Positions 1 to 9,391 are shown, numbered from the stretch's first letter. The stretch: DNA of 33,501 nucleotides from Actinomycetes bacterium (GCA_021809885.1 JAJZJY010000004.1:1-33501), one strand, 5' to 3'. Numbers and translations are program-made. Notes: a model not told the origin generated them from the letters alone.

Positions 1-128
1 CGTGTGGGCGAGGCGGTCTACGGTAGTGGCGCGGTCGTCGTGGCACCGGTGTCCGAGAAGCCTCGGCTCTCGGGTCGGAACTGCGTTGGTCGACCCCGGT
101 TGCCGAAGGCTCTCGGTGCCGGTCCGCG

Positions 129-205
129 GGGCGCTTAGCTCAGTTGGTCAGAGCAGCTGGCTTACAACCAGCAGGCCGTCGGTTCGAGTCCGGCAGCGCC
201 CACCA
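129..205 (+). tRNA. tRNA-Val (anticodon TAC), CCA encoded
   Basis: Cloverleaf by eye: acceptor GGGCGCT/AGCGCCC, D-stem GCTC/GAGC, anticodon stem GCTGG/CCAGC with loop CTTACAA (anticodon TAC), T-loop GGTTCGAGTCC, then ACCA. Confidence 0.93.
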
Positions 206-375
206 GGTCAGAGGCCATTTTGAGCTTCACCGGCTTCCGGGCGTGCCAGACGCATGCCAGACTGGTCGGCGGTGGCGGTTCGGATCCTCTCGTTAAGCCC
301 GGCGGTGAGCGCGTCGTCGAGCGCTGGGAACAGGTGGCCGTAGCGATCCAGAGTGACGGTGATCGAGCTGTGGCC
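203..375 (-). pseudogene. 3' remnant of a tyrosine integrase abutting the tRNA
   Basis: Minus-strand reading gives GHSSITVTLDRYGHLFPALDDALTAGLNERIRTATADQSG..., matching the C-terminus of the full integrase at 17679-18914. No N-terminal or core domain is present. Confidence 0.88.
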
Positions 376-809
376 ATCAGGCCGCCTCCCACGGTTTGTA
401 ACGCTCTCGGGGACTTCTCGGTGCGTGATCTTGCCCGGCGATGGGGGGTCAGCCCGGCGGTGGCCGGGGCGGTGACCCGCCGCGACGACTTCGCCTGCCG
501 CTGGGCCTCGGATCGCGAAGCCCGTGGCGGCTCATGGCCAGGGGTGTGGCCTGTAGGCGCGACCGCCGCCGTCGTGGCGTCGACGAGGCGCTCCTTGCCG
601 ACGAGGCCGCGCCTGCGGGGGTGGCACCGCCACCGGCACCCAAGCGGCAGCGGCAGAGCCGTGCCCAACCTAGCGGCCCGACAAGGCCGCAGGCCGGATT
701 CGCGACCATGACCCCGCGGTCGGGCGGCGGGTGGAGCGCCTGGAGGCCGACGAGCGCCAGGCGCTTCGGCTGGCTGAACAGGCGGAGCGGTACGAGTTCC
801 CGAGGTGTG

Positions 810-847
810 AGCAAGCGCTTGCTTTCTCTGTCGGATGAGCGTATCCT
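810..847 (+). promoter_or_regulatory. Promoter with TetR-type palindromic operator
   Basis: Palindrome AGCAAGCGCTTGCT (810-823) overlaps -35 TTGCTT (819-824); 17-nt spacer; -10 TATCCT (842-847). Same geometry as 14726-14763. Confidence 0.68.
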
Positions 848-1177
848 GGTCACACGAGCGGCTGGAGGGCACGGGATGGCGTGTTTTCACGGGGAGGGAC
901 TTGCGATGCCACGACATCGGGGACCATCGGGCACCTCAACCACCTACGCGGCTCAACACACCGCTAACTCTGACCGGAGTACAGCTTCGGTAACCGCAAC
1001 ACTGTGCGGTTCATGCGGACCGCCTGCGGTTGATCCACACGATGGTGGTCGGTCGGTTCAAGTGGAGAACTCGGACAACGATGACGGCTTCATCGTACAT
1101 GATATTCAGATGTGTATTGCTCTATCTACAACTCTATCTATCTACACTCCGGTGTACACTCCTACTAACATGCTGTT

Positions 1178-1206
1178 GCGGGATGGCCCGAAACGGGCCA
1201 TCCCGC
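1178..1206. repeat. Perfect 13-bp inverted repeat, AAA loop
   Basis: GCGGGATGGCCCG-AAA-CGGGCCATCCCGC; no U-tract on either side. Confidence 0.85.
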
Positions 1207-1693
1207 ACGGTATAGACCAGTTTGCAAAGCACTCGGACCAGATCGCGCGACAGCCCGCCAACACAAGCACTGGCCCATACAGGATGCCTGTGGTTGTGGA
1301 TGCGTCTGTGTGTTCGGCGGGAACTAGCCAAGGCATCGTAGCGAGGCGGTGCCACCTCGCAGCTGACACTCACCGCCAGCAATGTGCCAAGTTCTACCAA
1401 ACCGCGATCAGGGTGTGCCGACGACTGTTCGCATGGCATGGAACGAAACAGCATCCGAACCTATCGACAGCGACTTCCTTCAGACCTACTACCACCACTA
1501 CGCATCTGCGGATGCGTGGCGCGCGGCCCAGGCGTGTCCGCCAGGGCGGTGATCGAGAGAACGGACGCACATCACGATGAAGAGTTCTGCCTATCCGCGG
1601 AGCGTTACCAAAGAACAAGAAATATGTGACCCATGTCACAACGGAGCGCCAATTGGAAGAAGCGCCAGGAGGCCACGGTCCGTGGGCAATATC

Positions 1694-2485
1694 GTGAGCG
1701 ACTCGGGAAACAAGAGCGTCGGAATAGCGATTGACTCTGTCACCCACCGATTTGGACCTGGTCAGCTGACTCTCGATAACGTATCGCTCAATGTGGAGCC
1801 CGGTGAATTCGTCGCGATCGTCGGGCCTAGTGGCTGCGGCAAAACCACACTGCTCAATCTGGTCGCTGGCCTCCTGCCGACGCAGGAGGGAACTATCACG
1901 TTAGCGAACGAGCAGCCTCGTCCAGGACATCCGCTTGTCGGCTATATGCTCGCTCGTGACGCCCTCTTTGGATGGAGAACCGTTCGCCGCAATGTCGAAC
2001 TCGGCGCAGAGATCCGTGGGCAGGACGAAGCCCTGCGGGAGATACGGGCTGTCGAACTTATCCGACAAGTTGGGCTCGCTGGGTACGAGGACGCATACCC
2101 GAAGGCCCTCTCGCATGGTATGCGGCAACGTGCCGCACTGGCTCGTACGTTCTGTCTGGATGTCGCCGTGCTTCTCATGGACGAGCCGTTTGGGGCACTT
2201 GACGCGCAGACCAAGCTGCAACTCGAGGACCTCCTGTTGGACTTGTGGACGCGCGAACGCCGTACCGTTCTCTTTGTCACTCACGATCTCAACGAAGCCC
2301 TTGTCCTGGCCGATCGGGTTGTCGTGATGGGCAGGAACCCAGGAACCATTCGGCTGGTTGTCCAGGTGACGTTGCCCCGACCTCGCGAGGCGAGGATGCT
2401 GCAGAGCGACCCTCATTTTCACGACCTGTCGGCGACCATCTGGCGCGAACTGGAAGGTGGTATGGGACCATGGCTGGACCGTTGA
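1694..2485 (+). CDS. NitT/TauT-family ABC transporter ATP-binding protein
   Basis: Walker A GPSGCGKTT, signature LSHGMRQRAALAR, Walker B VLLMDEPFGALD, H-loop VTHDLNEAL. GTG start at 1694 preferred over 1577. Confidence 0.9.
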   Translation: MSDSGNKSVGIAIDSVTHRFGPGQLTLDNVSLNVEPGEFVAIVGPSGCGKTTLLNLVAGLLPTQEGTITLANEQPRPGHPLVGYMLARDALFGWRTVRRNVELGAEIRGQDEALREIRAVELIRQVGLAGYEDAYPKALSHGMRQRAALARTFCLDVAVLLMDEPFGALDAQTKLQLEDLLLDLWTRERRTVLFVTHDLNEALVLADRVVVMGRNPGTIRLVVQVTLPRPREARMLQSDPHFHDLSATIWRELEGGMGPWLDR

Positions 2486-3348
2486 CCTCGCCGGCTAAGC
2501 GTCGCATCCGAGACAGTGGAACCGTGGCAGTGTCTCGGCCTATCGCGGACACGAAGAAGCCGCATGGTGACGAATCGCAGGCGGTGAGTGCCCCCAAGAA
2601 CTTGGTGCTCATGTGGGTGGGTCGGTTGATCGTCACCGTGGTGGTCCTCGGAGTATGGCAGCTGGTATACGTCAAAAAGGTGTTCAATCCTGTTGTCACC
2701 GGGTCCCCGGTGGAAGTCGCAAAGTTCCTCGTGGATAACCTCGTCACGTCAACGAAATTGTGGGGGAGTGTCGGGGTGACGCTCTGGACCACGCTCATTG
2801 CTTTTGTGGTCGGATCGGGGTTGGGGATCGGCTGCGGGTTGCTGTTCGCTCGATCTCCAAAGCTTGAGCACTTCACGAATCCGTTCTTCACAGGCTTTAA
2901 CTCCGTGCCCAGAATTGCGCTTGCACCACTGTTCATCGTGTGGTTTGGGCTTAGCCAGGTGTCGAGCATCCTCGTCGGCGTGAGCCTGACGTTTTTCATC
3001 CTGCTGAGCAGCACGATGGCGGGTGTCGCCAGCCTTGAGCGTGACGCTACGACCCTTCTCGATACGCTGGGGGCGACGGAACGACAGCGGTTCTTCCGGG
3101 CGACCCTCCCCGCGGCCGTGCCGACACTATTTTCCGGGCTACGTTTGGGACTTGTGTACGCGTTGCTCGGTGTCGTGAGCGGCGAGATCATTGGTGCCCC
3201 GGCAGGGCTGGGCGAAAAGCTGAGCTATTTTGCGGGTTCGTTCGAGACGGACGCTGTGTTCGGTGTGCTCATCGTGCTGGGTGTGATCGGGGCCGTCATC
3301 CAAGGAGTGATGACGCTTGCTGAGCGGAAGCTCTTGCGGTGGCAGTAG
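2470..3348 (+). CDS. NitT/TauT-family ABC transporter permease
   Basis: Overlaps the ATPase stop; SsuC/TauC-like sequence (GVTLWTTLIAFVVGSGLGIGCGLLFARS..., PRIALAPLFIVWFGLS) with several hydrophobic segments. Confidence 0.88.
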   Translation: MAGPLTSPAKRRIRDSGTVAVSRPIADTKKPHGDESQAVSAPKNLVLMWVGRLIVTVVVLGVWQLVYVKKVFNPVVTGSPVEVAKFLVDNLVTSTKLWGSVGVTLWTTLIAFVVGSGLGIGCGLLFARSPKLEHFTNPFFTGFNSVPRIALAPLFIVWFGLSQVSSILVGVSLTFFILLSSTMAGVASLERDATTLLDTLGATERQRFFRATLPAAVPTLFSGLRLGLVYALLGVVSGEIIGAPAGLGEKLSYFAGSFETDAVFGVLIVLGVIGAVIQGVMTLAERKLLRWQ

Positions 3349-3529
3349 GTGATCCCTATGTCTCCCAGGACCGCCCAGAGATGGCGGATGATGGCCGCAT
3401 GGGCCTGGCCGACGCTGTGCCGGCCCTCGTCGAGCCGCAGGCACAGGAGCACGGCGCGATAAGGCCGTTGGCCCCGACCGGGGCCTATCGCATATCGCCG
3501 TGTCCGAACCAGAGAAGAGGATCGAAGCC

Positions 3530-5185
3530 ATGAAGGACGAGCAGTTCGACGTTGTCGTGATCGGGAGTGGGGGGGCGGGGCTCACGGGCGCTCTGGCGAG
3601 CCGTACGCTGGGAGCTCGGACGCTGCTGTTAGAGCAAGCGGATACCGTCGGGGGTACCTACAGTTACTCGAGCGGACTTGCATGGGTTCCCAACAACACT
3701 CAGATGCGCACGCTTGGCTGTACGGACTCCGAGGAAGAAGCGCTCGCCCATGTTCGCGAGCTGAGCGGTGGCCGACACAACGAGGAGGTCCTGCAGAGCT
3801 TCGTCCGCAACGCATCGCGGGTCATCGACTGGCTCGAGCGCATGCAGGTCCCATTCGAGGTGGTCCCAGGTTACCCTGACTACTACGCGGAGCGGCGTGG
3901 AGGGATGCGCGAAGGGCGCTATGTAGGCTCGCCTGTTTTCTACCCCGAGGGACATTTGGACGAGTATTGGAGAGAGCACTCGAGCTCGTCGCCGCACTAC
4001 ACTGGTCTCGTCGTCTCGTGGCCGGAGATCCAGCAGTGGGGTGGTCTGACGGCGATGGCGTCGTGGGACTGGGCCGAGCTGGCGTCGAGGGTGGTGAAGG
4101 ACGGTCGCGCCTTCGGGGCGGCAACTACGGGGTACCTCCTCGCCGCATGTCTGAAGGCTGGGGTCGACGTTCGTTGCCGATGGTCGGCTAGCGAGCTCGT
4201 CACCGCTGACAAGCGCGTGACGGGCGTTGTGGCTCGATCGCTCAATGGCGACGGACAGGCGGTTCGGATCGGAGCGAACTGGGGTGTGATCCTGGCGACC
4301 GGGGGGTACGACGCCGACAAGGGCATGCAGGCCCGCTGGGACCCGCACCCTCCTGCCACCAGCATCGGCGTGCAGTCCGTCGACGGCTCCGGCGTGGTGA
4401 TGGCGCTCGAGCTCGGAGCGGCGTTCCAGGTACTCGATGGGCAGCTCCTGACGCCCTGCTACCACATCCCCGGCGAGGAGGCGGACCGCGTGCCACTCTA
4501 CCGGATAGCGGTGCGTGAGCCCTCGTTCCCGGGGAGCATCATCGTCAACGGCTCCGGAAGGCGGTTTTGCGACGAGTCCTTCTATAGGGCGATCTGCCAC
4601 GGCATGGCGGAATGGGACGTGGTGCACCAAGAATACCCGAACCGCATAGCGTACATGGTGTTCGACGAGGAGTGGAAGCGCCGGTACCCGCTGGGTTCGA
4701 TCGGTCCCGGTGAGGTTCCCCCTTGGCTCGTCCATGCTTCGACGCCGGCAGTGTTGGCGGAGAAGATCGGCGTCGACGGGCATGAGTTCCAAGCGACGAT
4801 CGAGCGGTACAACCAGTTTGCCAAGGCTGGCGAGGACCCCGAGTTCCACCGGGGAGGCACCGAGTACGGCCGCAATTCCGGCGACGCGTCGGTCACCCCC
4901 AACCCGTGCGTCCGGGCGCTCGAAGGCGAGCTGTATGCAATCGAGATCCTGCTGGCGACCGTCGGCACGAACAACGGCCTCGTGTACGACGCCAACGGCC
5001 AGGTGCTGCACGTGCGCGGTCGGCCGATCCCCGGCCTGTACGCGGCGGGCAACGCGGGTGCGAACCTGGCGGAAGGCCTCTGGTACAACAGCGGCTGCTC
5101 CAACGCCCGGGGGATGACCTTCGGGTACCTGGCTGCGCAGCACATGGCCGAGCTGGCCGCTGCGCCTGGGCCGAGCGACCGATAG
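3530..5185 (+). CDS. FAD-dependent dehydrogenase (fumarate reductase/3-ketosteroid delta1-dehydrogenase-like flavoprotein)
   Basis: N-terminal VVVIGSGGAGLTGAL dinucleotide-binding motif; GVILATGGYD; C-terminal PIPGLYAAGNAGANLAEGLWYNSGCSNARGMTFGYLAA. Alternative GTG start at 3500. Confidence 0.87.
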   Translation: MKDEQFDVVVIGSGGAGLTGALASRTLGARTLLLEQADTVGGTYSYSSGLAWVPNNTQMRTLGCTDSEEEALAHVRELSGGRHNEEVLQSFVRNASRVIDWLERMQVPFEVVPGYPDYYAERRGGMREGRYVGSPVFYPEGHLDEYWREHSSSSPHYTGLVVSWPEIQQWGGLTAMASWDWAELASRVVKDGRAFGAATTGYLLAACLKAGVDVRCRWSASELVTADKRVTGVVARSLNGDGQAVRIGANWGVILATGGYDADKGMQARWDPHPPATSIGVQSVDGSGVVMALELGAAFQVLDGQLLTPCYHIPGEEADRVPLYRIAVREPSFPGSIIVNGSGRRFCDESFYRAICHGMAEWDVVHQEYPNRIAYMVFDEEWKRRYPLGSIGPGEVPPWLVHASTPAVLAEKIGVDGHEFQATIERYNQFAKAGEDPEFHRGGTEYGRNSGDASVTPNPCVRALEGELYAIEILLATVGTNNGLVYDANGQVLHVRGRPIPGLYAAGNAGANLAEGLWYNSGCSNARGMTFGYLAAQHMAELAAAPGPSDR

Positions 5186-5195
5186 GCGTGGTCGC

Positions 5196-6848
5196 ATGAA
5201 CGACGACCAATTGACCATCGGCAGCATTGCCGAGCGAGCCCTAAGGCAATACCCTGACCAGGTGATCGCCACCGCTCGTGGCGCGTCAGTGGGTACAATC
5301 ACCTACGGCGACTTCTTCGGCCGCGTATACCGGCTCGTCCGGGCGCTGCGAGCACTGGGGGTGCAGCCGGGCGACCGGGTTGCCACGGTGGCCTGGAACC
5401 ATCAGCGGCACTTGGAGCTGTACTTAGCGGTGCCGTGCATGGGTGCGGTGCTCCACACGATCAACCTCAGGCTCCACGAGAACCAGGTCGCTGACATCAT
5501 CGCCCATAGTGGCGACACCGTGGTCATGGTCGACGAGGACTGCCTGCCGGTCGTGGGGGCCGCCACCCGGACGGCACGCTGCGAGCGGCACTGGGTGGTG
5601 CTCCGAAACGGTGCGCTTGCGCCCGAGCTTGACGGCGTGGCATGGCTCGACTACGAGGAGCTGCTGGGCAGCCAGGAGCCCGAGGAGTTGGCGCTGGACG
5701 GGCGGGTCGACGAACGGGCGCCGGCCGCCATGTGCTACTCATCGGCGACGACGGGTCGGGCGAAGGGAGTCGTGTACTCTCATCGGGCGGTCTACCTGCA
5801 TTCGATGATGCTCGGGCTCGCCGACACTTGGGGCATCTCCGAGTGGGACACAGCACTTGTGGTCGTGCCCATGTTCCATGTCAACGGCTGGGGGATCCCC
5901 TACGCGTCCATGTGGATGGGTGCCAAGCTGGTGCTCCCAGGGGTGCGTCCGCGGCCGGCCGACCTGGCCGTGCTGCTGCAACGCGAGCAGGTGACCTTCG
6001 CGGCAGGCGTCCCGTCGGTGTGGGCGGAGGTGGCCGAGCACCTGCGGACGTCCGGCGTGGCGTTGCCGCACCTGCGGTTCGTCGTGTCTGGCGGGGCACC
6101 GCTCAGCCCGAAGCTCCTCGACGTCGGACGGCAGGTGGGCCTGCCCATCATCCAATCCTACGGTATGACCGAGGCGTCGCCGCTTGTGCTCGTTGGACGG
6201 CCGGGGCCGGAACTGCAGGGAGAGCCTGCTGATGTGGTCCGCTCGGCAATGTTGGCGCAGGGTCGGCTGGTTCCCGGGCTCGCCATGTCGGTCAGGGACG
6301 AGTACGGGCACGAGGTTCCCCGCGACGGCAGGACCGCCGGGGAATTGTGGTTGAAGGGCCCGTGGATCGCCGATGGGTACTTTCGCGACCCGCGTTCGGC
6401 GGCGGCGTTTGTCGAGGGGTGGTATCGCACTGGCGACATGGTCACGGTGGACCGGCAGGGCTACGTGCGGGTTGTCGACCGCGAGGCGGATCTCATCAAG
6501 AGCGGCGGTGAGTGGATCTCATCCATCGAGCTGGAGAACGTCATCCTCGGTCTGGCGGGCGTTCGCAGCGCCGCCGTCGTCGGCGTGCCAAACGAGCGAT
6601 GGCAGGAGCGGCCTGTTGCCTTTGTTGTCCTCGACGACGCGATGTCGCAGGACGCCATCCGCCAGCAATTGCAGCAACTGGTGCCGCGCTGGTGGGTTCC
6701 CGACGAGGTGGTGGTCGTCGAGGAGATCCCGCTGACGTCGGTCGGCAAGACCGACAAGAAGGAGCTGCGCCAGCGGTGGCACGTGGCGATGGAGGGTAGG
6801 CCGGGGGCCGAGCTTTCGGCCACGACTCCGGGGCAGGGGCAGAGGTAA
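5196..6848 (+). CDS. Acyl-CoA synthetase (AMP-binding, adenylate-forming)
   Basis: SSATTGRAKGVVYSH, YGMTEASP, GWYRTGDMVTVDRQGYVRVVDREADLIKSGGEWISS, C-terminal SVGKTDKKELR. Confidence 0.93.
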   Translation: MNDDQLTIGSIAERALRQYPDQVIATARGASVGTITYGDFFGRVYRLVRALRALGVQPGDRVATVAWNHQRHLELYLAVPCMGAVLHTINLRLHENQVADIIAHSGDTVVMVDEDCLPVVGAATRTARCERHWVVLRNGALAPELDGVAWLDYEELLGSQEPEELALDGRVDERAPAAMCYSSATTGRAKGVVYSHRAVYLHSMMLGLADTWGISEWDTALVVVPMFHVNGWGIPYASMWMGAKLVLPGVRPRPADLAVLLQREQVTFAAGVPSVWAEVAEHLRTSGVALPHLRFVVSGGAPLSPKLLDVGRQVGLPIIQSYGMTEASPLVLVGRPGPELQGEPADVVRSAMLAQGRLVPGLAMSVRDEYGHEVPRDGRTAGELWLKGPWIADGYFRDPRSAAAFVEGWYRTGDMVTVDRQGYVRVVDREADLIKSGGEWISSIELENVILGLAGVRSAAVVGVPNERWQERPVAFVVLDDAMSQDAIRQQLQQLVPRWWVPDEVVVVEEIPLTSVGKTDKKELRQRWHVAMEGRPGAELSATTPGQGQR

Positions 6849-6869
6849 TCCCGGCAGGGCCGAGGACGG

Positions 6870-8312
6870 GTGGAGCGAGAAGGGAGCAGCGACGTCGTGC
6901 AGGGTTGGTCTGATAAGAGAATTGCTGTCTGCGGCAGCGGTATGGCGGGGCTGGCTGCTGCTGTCACCGCGGCCGAGCGAGGAGCACGGGTCGTCGTCTT
7001 CGAGAAGGCACCGGGCATCGGTGGGACGACAGCGATGTCGTCCGGCCTAGTTTGGACGTTCGCCGACATCGGCGAGCTTATGGATGCCATACCGGACGGG
7101 AACCCGGCGCTGCAGGCGGTCGTTTTCAACACCGTCGACGAGGGAAGGGACTGGCTGGCAGCCTGCGGGGTCGAGATGGGCCCCGAGGAGTCGCTGATCG
7201 GACACGGGCGCGGGCGGACGTTGGTCGACCCGCGCCAGGCCGTCGAGGCACTTGCCGGTCGGCTGCGTGAGCTCGGGGGCACCATCGAGCTCGACACGGC
7301 GCTCGAGGAGCTGCGGACTGACGGGGGCCGAGTGATCGGGCTACGGGTGGGCGACGGCACCAGCCGCCACACCATGGCCGCCGACGCGGTCGTCCTCGCC
7401 ACCGGTGGGTTCCAGGGGAACCCGGAGCTCGTCACCCGGTACATCGTTCCCTCCACGGACAACCTCTACCTCCGGGCCAACCCGTGGAGCAGCGGAGACG
7501 GACTGCTGTCCGCCTTGGCCGTGGGCGGAGCGGCGACACCGGGCATGGACACGTTCTACGGACACCCGATGCTGGCGCCACCGGCCAGCTTCAGCGACAA
7601 GGATTTCTTGAACGTGACGCAGTGGCAGGGCGCCAGCTGCGTCGCCTTGAATCTGCTGGGGCGGCGGTTCGTCGACGAGTCGACGGGGACCGGCGGCGAG
7701 GTCCTCAACCAGGAGCTGGCACGCCAGCCCAAGGGACGGGGGTTCTACGTGCTCGACAGCAGGACGGCAGGCATGGACCTTATGGGCGGGTTCGTCAACG
7801 CCCGTGTGATCCTCGAGCGGGCGCAGAAGTACCACGGCGTGGTTCTGCAGGCCGACACGCTCGAAGAGCTGTGCCAGCGCATGCAGGAGCACGGGGTGCC
7901 CGGTGGCGGGGCGGAGCGGACGCTCAACGAGTACAATCGGGCCATCGCCGCCGGCGAGGGTGCAAGCCTTTCTCCGCAGCGGCTTCGCAAGCCGTTTCCC
8001 GTTACCGTCCCACCGTTTTTTGCTGTGTCGGTGAAGGCGTCGATCACGCTGACCATGGGCGGCATCGCCGTCGATGAGCAGATGCGCGTTGTCCGGCGCA
8101 GCGGGGCCACCTCGCTGTTGGCCCAGTCGCTGAGCGACCCGTCGCTGCTGCGCGAACCAGTCGTCGAGGGGCTGTACGCCGCCGGCTGCGACGTCGGGAA
8201 CATCAACCACCGGAACTACATGGGCAGTTTGTCCGTGGCTTTGACCACAGGAAGGAGGGCCGGCGCGGCAGCGGCCGGGCCGGGCCCCGACGAGGGAGCA
8301 GAGAGACGATGA
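6870..8312 (+). CDS. Second FAD-dependent fumarate reductase/KstD-like flavoprotein
   Basis: IAVCGSGMAGLAAAVTAAERGARVVVFEKAPGIGGTTAMSSGLVW; VVLATGGFQGNPEL; EGLYAAGCDVGNINHRNYMGSLSVALTTGRRAG. GTG at 6897 is an alternative start. Confidence 0.87.
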   Translation: MEREGSSDVVQGWSDKRIAVCGSGMAGLAAAVTAAERGARVVVFEKAPGIGGTTAMSSGLVWTFADIGELMDAIPDGNPALQAVVFNTVDEGRDWLAACGVEMGPEESLIGHGRGRTLVDPRQAVEALAGRLRELGGTIELDTALEELRTDGGRVIGLRVGDGTSRHTMAADAVVLATGGFQGNPELVTRYIVPSTDNLYLRANPWSSGDGLLSALAVGGAATPGMDTFYGHPMLAPPASFSDKDFLNVTQWQGASCVALNLLGRRFVDESTGTGGEVLNQELARQPKGRGFYVLDSRTAGMDLMGGFVNARVILERAQKYHGVVLQADTLEELCQRMQEHGVPGGGAERTLNEYNRAIAAGEGASLSPQRLRKPFPVTVPPFFAVSVKASITLTMGGIAVDEQMRVVRRSGATSLLAQSLSDPSLLREPVVEGLYAAGCDVGNINHRNYMGSLSVALTTGRRAGAAAAGPGPDEGAERR

Positions 8313-9223
8313 TTGTCGACCAGCACGTGCACATCGGGACCTTCCCGGCCTTGGAGGGGATGGAGAATCTGGTCCGCTCCGACGAGGAGATCGCGGCCTG
8401 GCGTACGCGGTACCCGGACCGCTACCGCAAGGCGCTGTTCGAAGAGGAGGGCATCGACAACTCAGACGCCCTGCTCGGCGACATGGACCGTCACGATATC
8501 ACCCATGCCCTGGTGATGGCCTACCCGGGGTCGGTGAGCAACGACATGGTCGCCGACGCCGTCCGGCGGAACCCGGACCGCCTCAAGGGAATGGTGCGCC
8601 TCGGCCACGACCAGCAGGCGCGGGGGTACCTGAAGGACCCGAGCCCGTACGTGCCCGAGGCAGTCCGCGAGATCCGCCGTGGCGTCGAGGACCTCGGCAT
8701 GGTCGCCGTTGGCGAGGTCTTCATCCGATCACTGACGTGCGAGGTCCACCCCGAGCGCGTCGCCGACGACCTCGACCCGATCCTGGCGGAGTGCGAGCGC
8801 TACGGGATCCCGATCCAGTTCCCTACGGCGTGGACCCAGTTCGCCGGAGGCCTGGCGTACGGCGACGTCACCTGGGCCGACGAGGTGGCCGGGCGGCACC
8901 CCGACGTCAAGATCGTCCTGACGAAGATGGGTCGGGGCATCGGCAGGTACTTCGACACCGCGCTGACCGTGGCCATGCGCAACACCAACGTCTACCTCGA
9001 CACCGTCAGCACCATCAGCGAGCACCTTCGCCACGCCGTGGACCGCATCGGCGCCGGGCGCATCATGTTCGGCTCGGACTGGGCGGTGTCGTGCCTGTGG
9101 CTCTCCGAGCCCATCTACCAGCAGCGCATGCAGGTTATCGACGGTGCGGGGCTGAGTGACACCGAGCGTCAGGCGGTGCTGTCGGGAACAGCCTGCGAGG
9201 TGTTCGGCTGGCCGAACCCATAG
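8309..9223 (+). CDS. Amidohydrolase_2-family protein with altered metal-site residues
   Basis: Starts MIVDQHVHIG (HxH), ends GRIMFGSDWAVS; NVYLDTVSTIS segment; overall Amidohydro_2 layout. Confidence 0.82.
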   Translation: MIVDQHVHIGTFPALEGMENLVRSDEEIAAWRTRYPDRYRKALFEEEGIDNSDALLGDMDRHDITHALVMAYPGSVSNDMVADAVRRNPDRLKGMVRLGHDQQARGYLKDPSPYVPEAVREIRRGVEDLGMVAVGEVFIRSLTCEVHPERVADDLDPILAECERYGIPIQFPTAWTQFAGGLAYGDVTWADEVAGRHPDVKIVLTKMGRGIGRYFDTALTVAMRNTNVYLDTVSTISEHLRHAVDRIGAGRIMFGSDWAVSCLWLSEPIYQQRMQVIDGAGLSDTERQAVLSGTACEVFGWPNP

Positions 9224-9241
9224 GGCCGGCCAGCGACATGG

Positions 9242-9271
9242 GCCTGGCCGGAGCCTTCGCCCCGGCCAGGC
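9242..9271. terminator. GC-rich hairpin after the amidohydrolase gene; possible terminator or attenuator
   Basis: GCCTGGCCGG-(10 nt)-CCGGCCAGGC, perfect 10-bp stem 19 nt past the stop codon; no U-tract. Confidence 0.45.
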
Positions 9272-9391
9272 CGGCAGTGCCCGAGCCCGGCGGAGCCGGT
9301 GCCCGGTGAGGACATGGCGACAGGGGCGGTTCGCCGACACGGACCGCGACATGAGACGACGGTCGGCCACGACCGGAGCGCAGGAGGAACC

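Noticed and set aside
1382-1552. 56-aa ORF (MCQVLPNRDQGVPTTVRMAWNETASEPIDSDFLQTYYHHY...)
   Set aside because: Short, no clear RBS and no family recognised; could be a gene remnant but not supportable alone.
3629-5302. 557-aa minus-strand ORF
   Set aside because: Antisense to the flavoprotein gene and lacking domain features.
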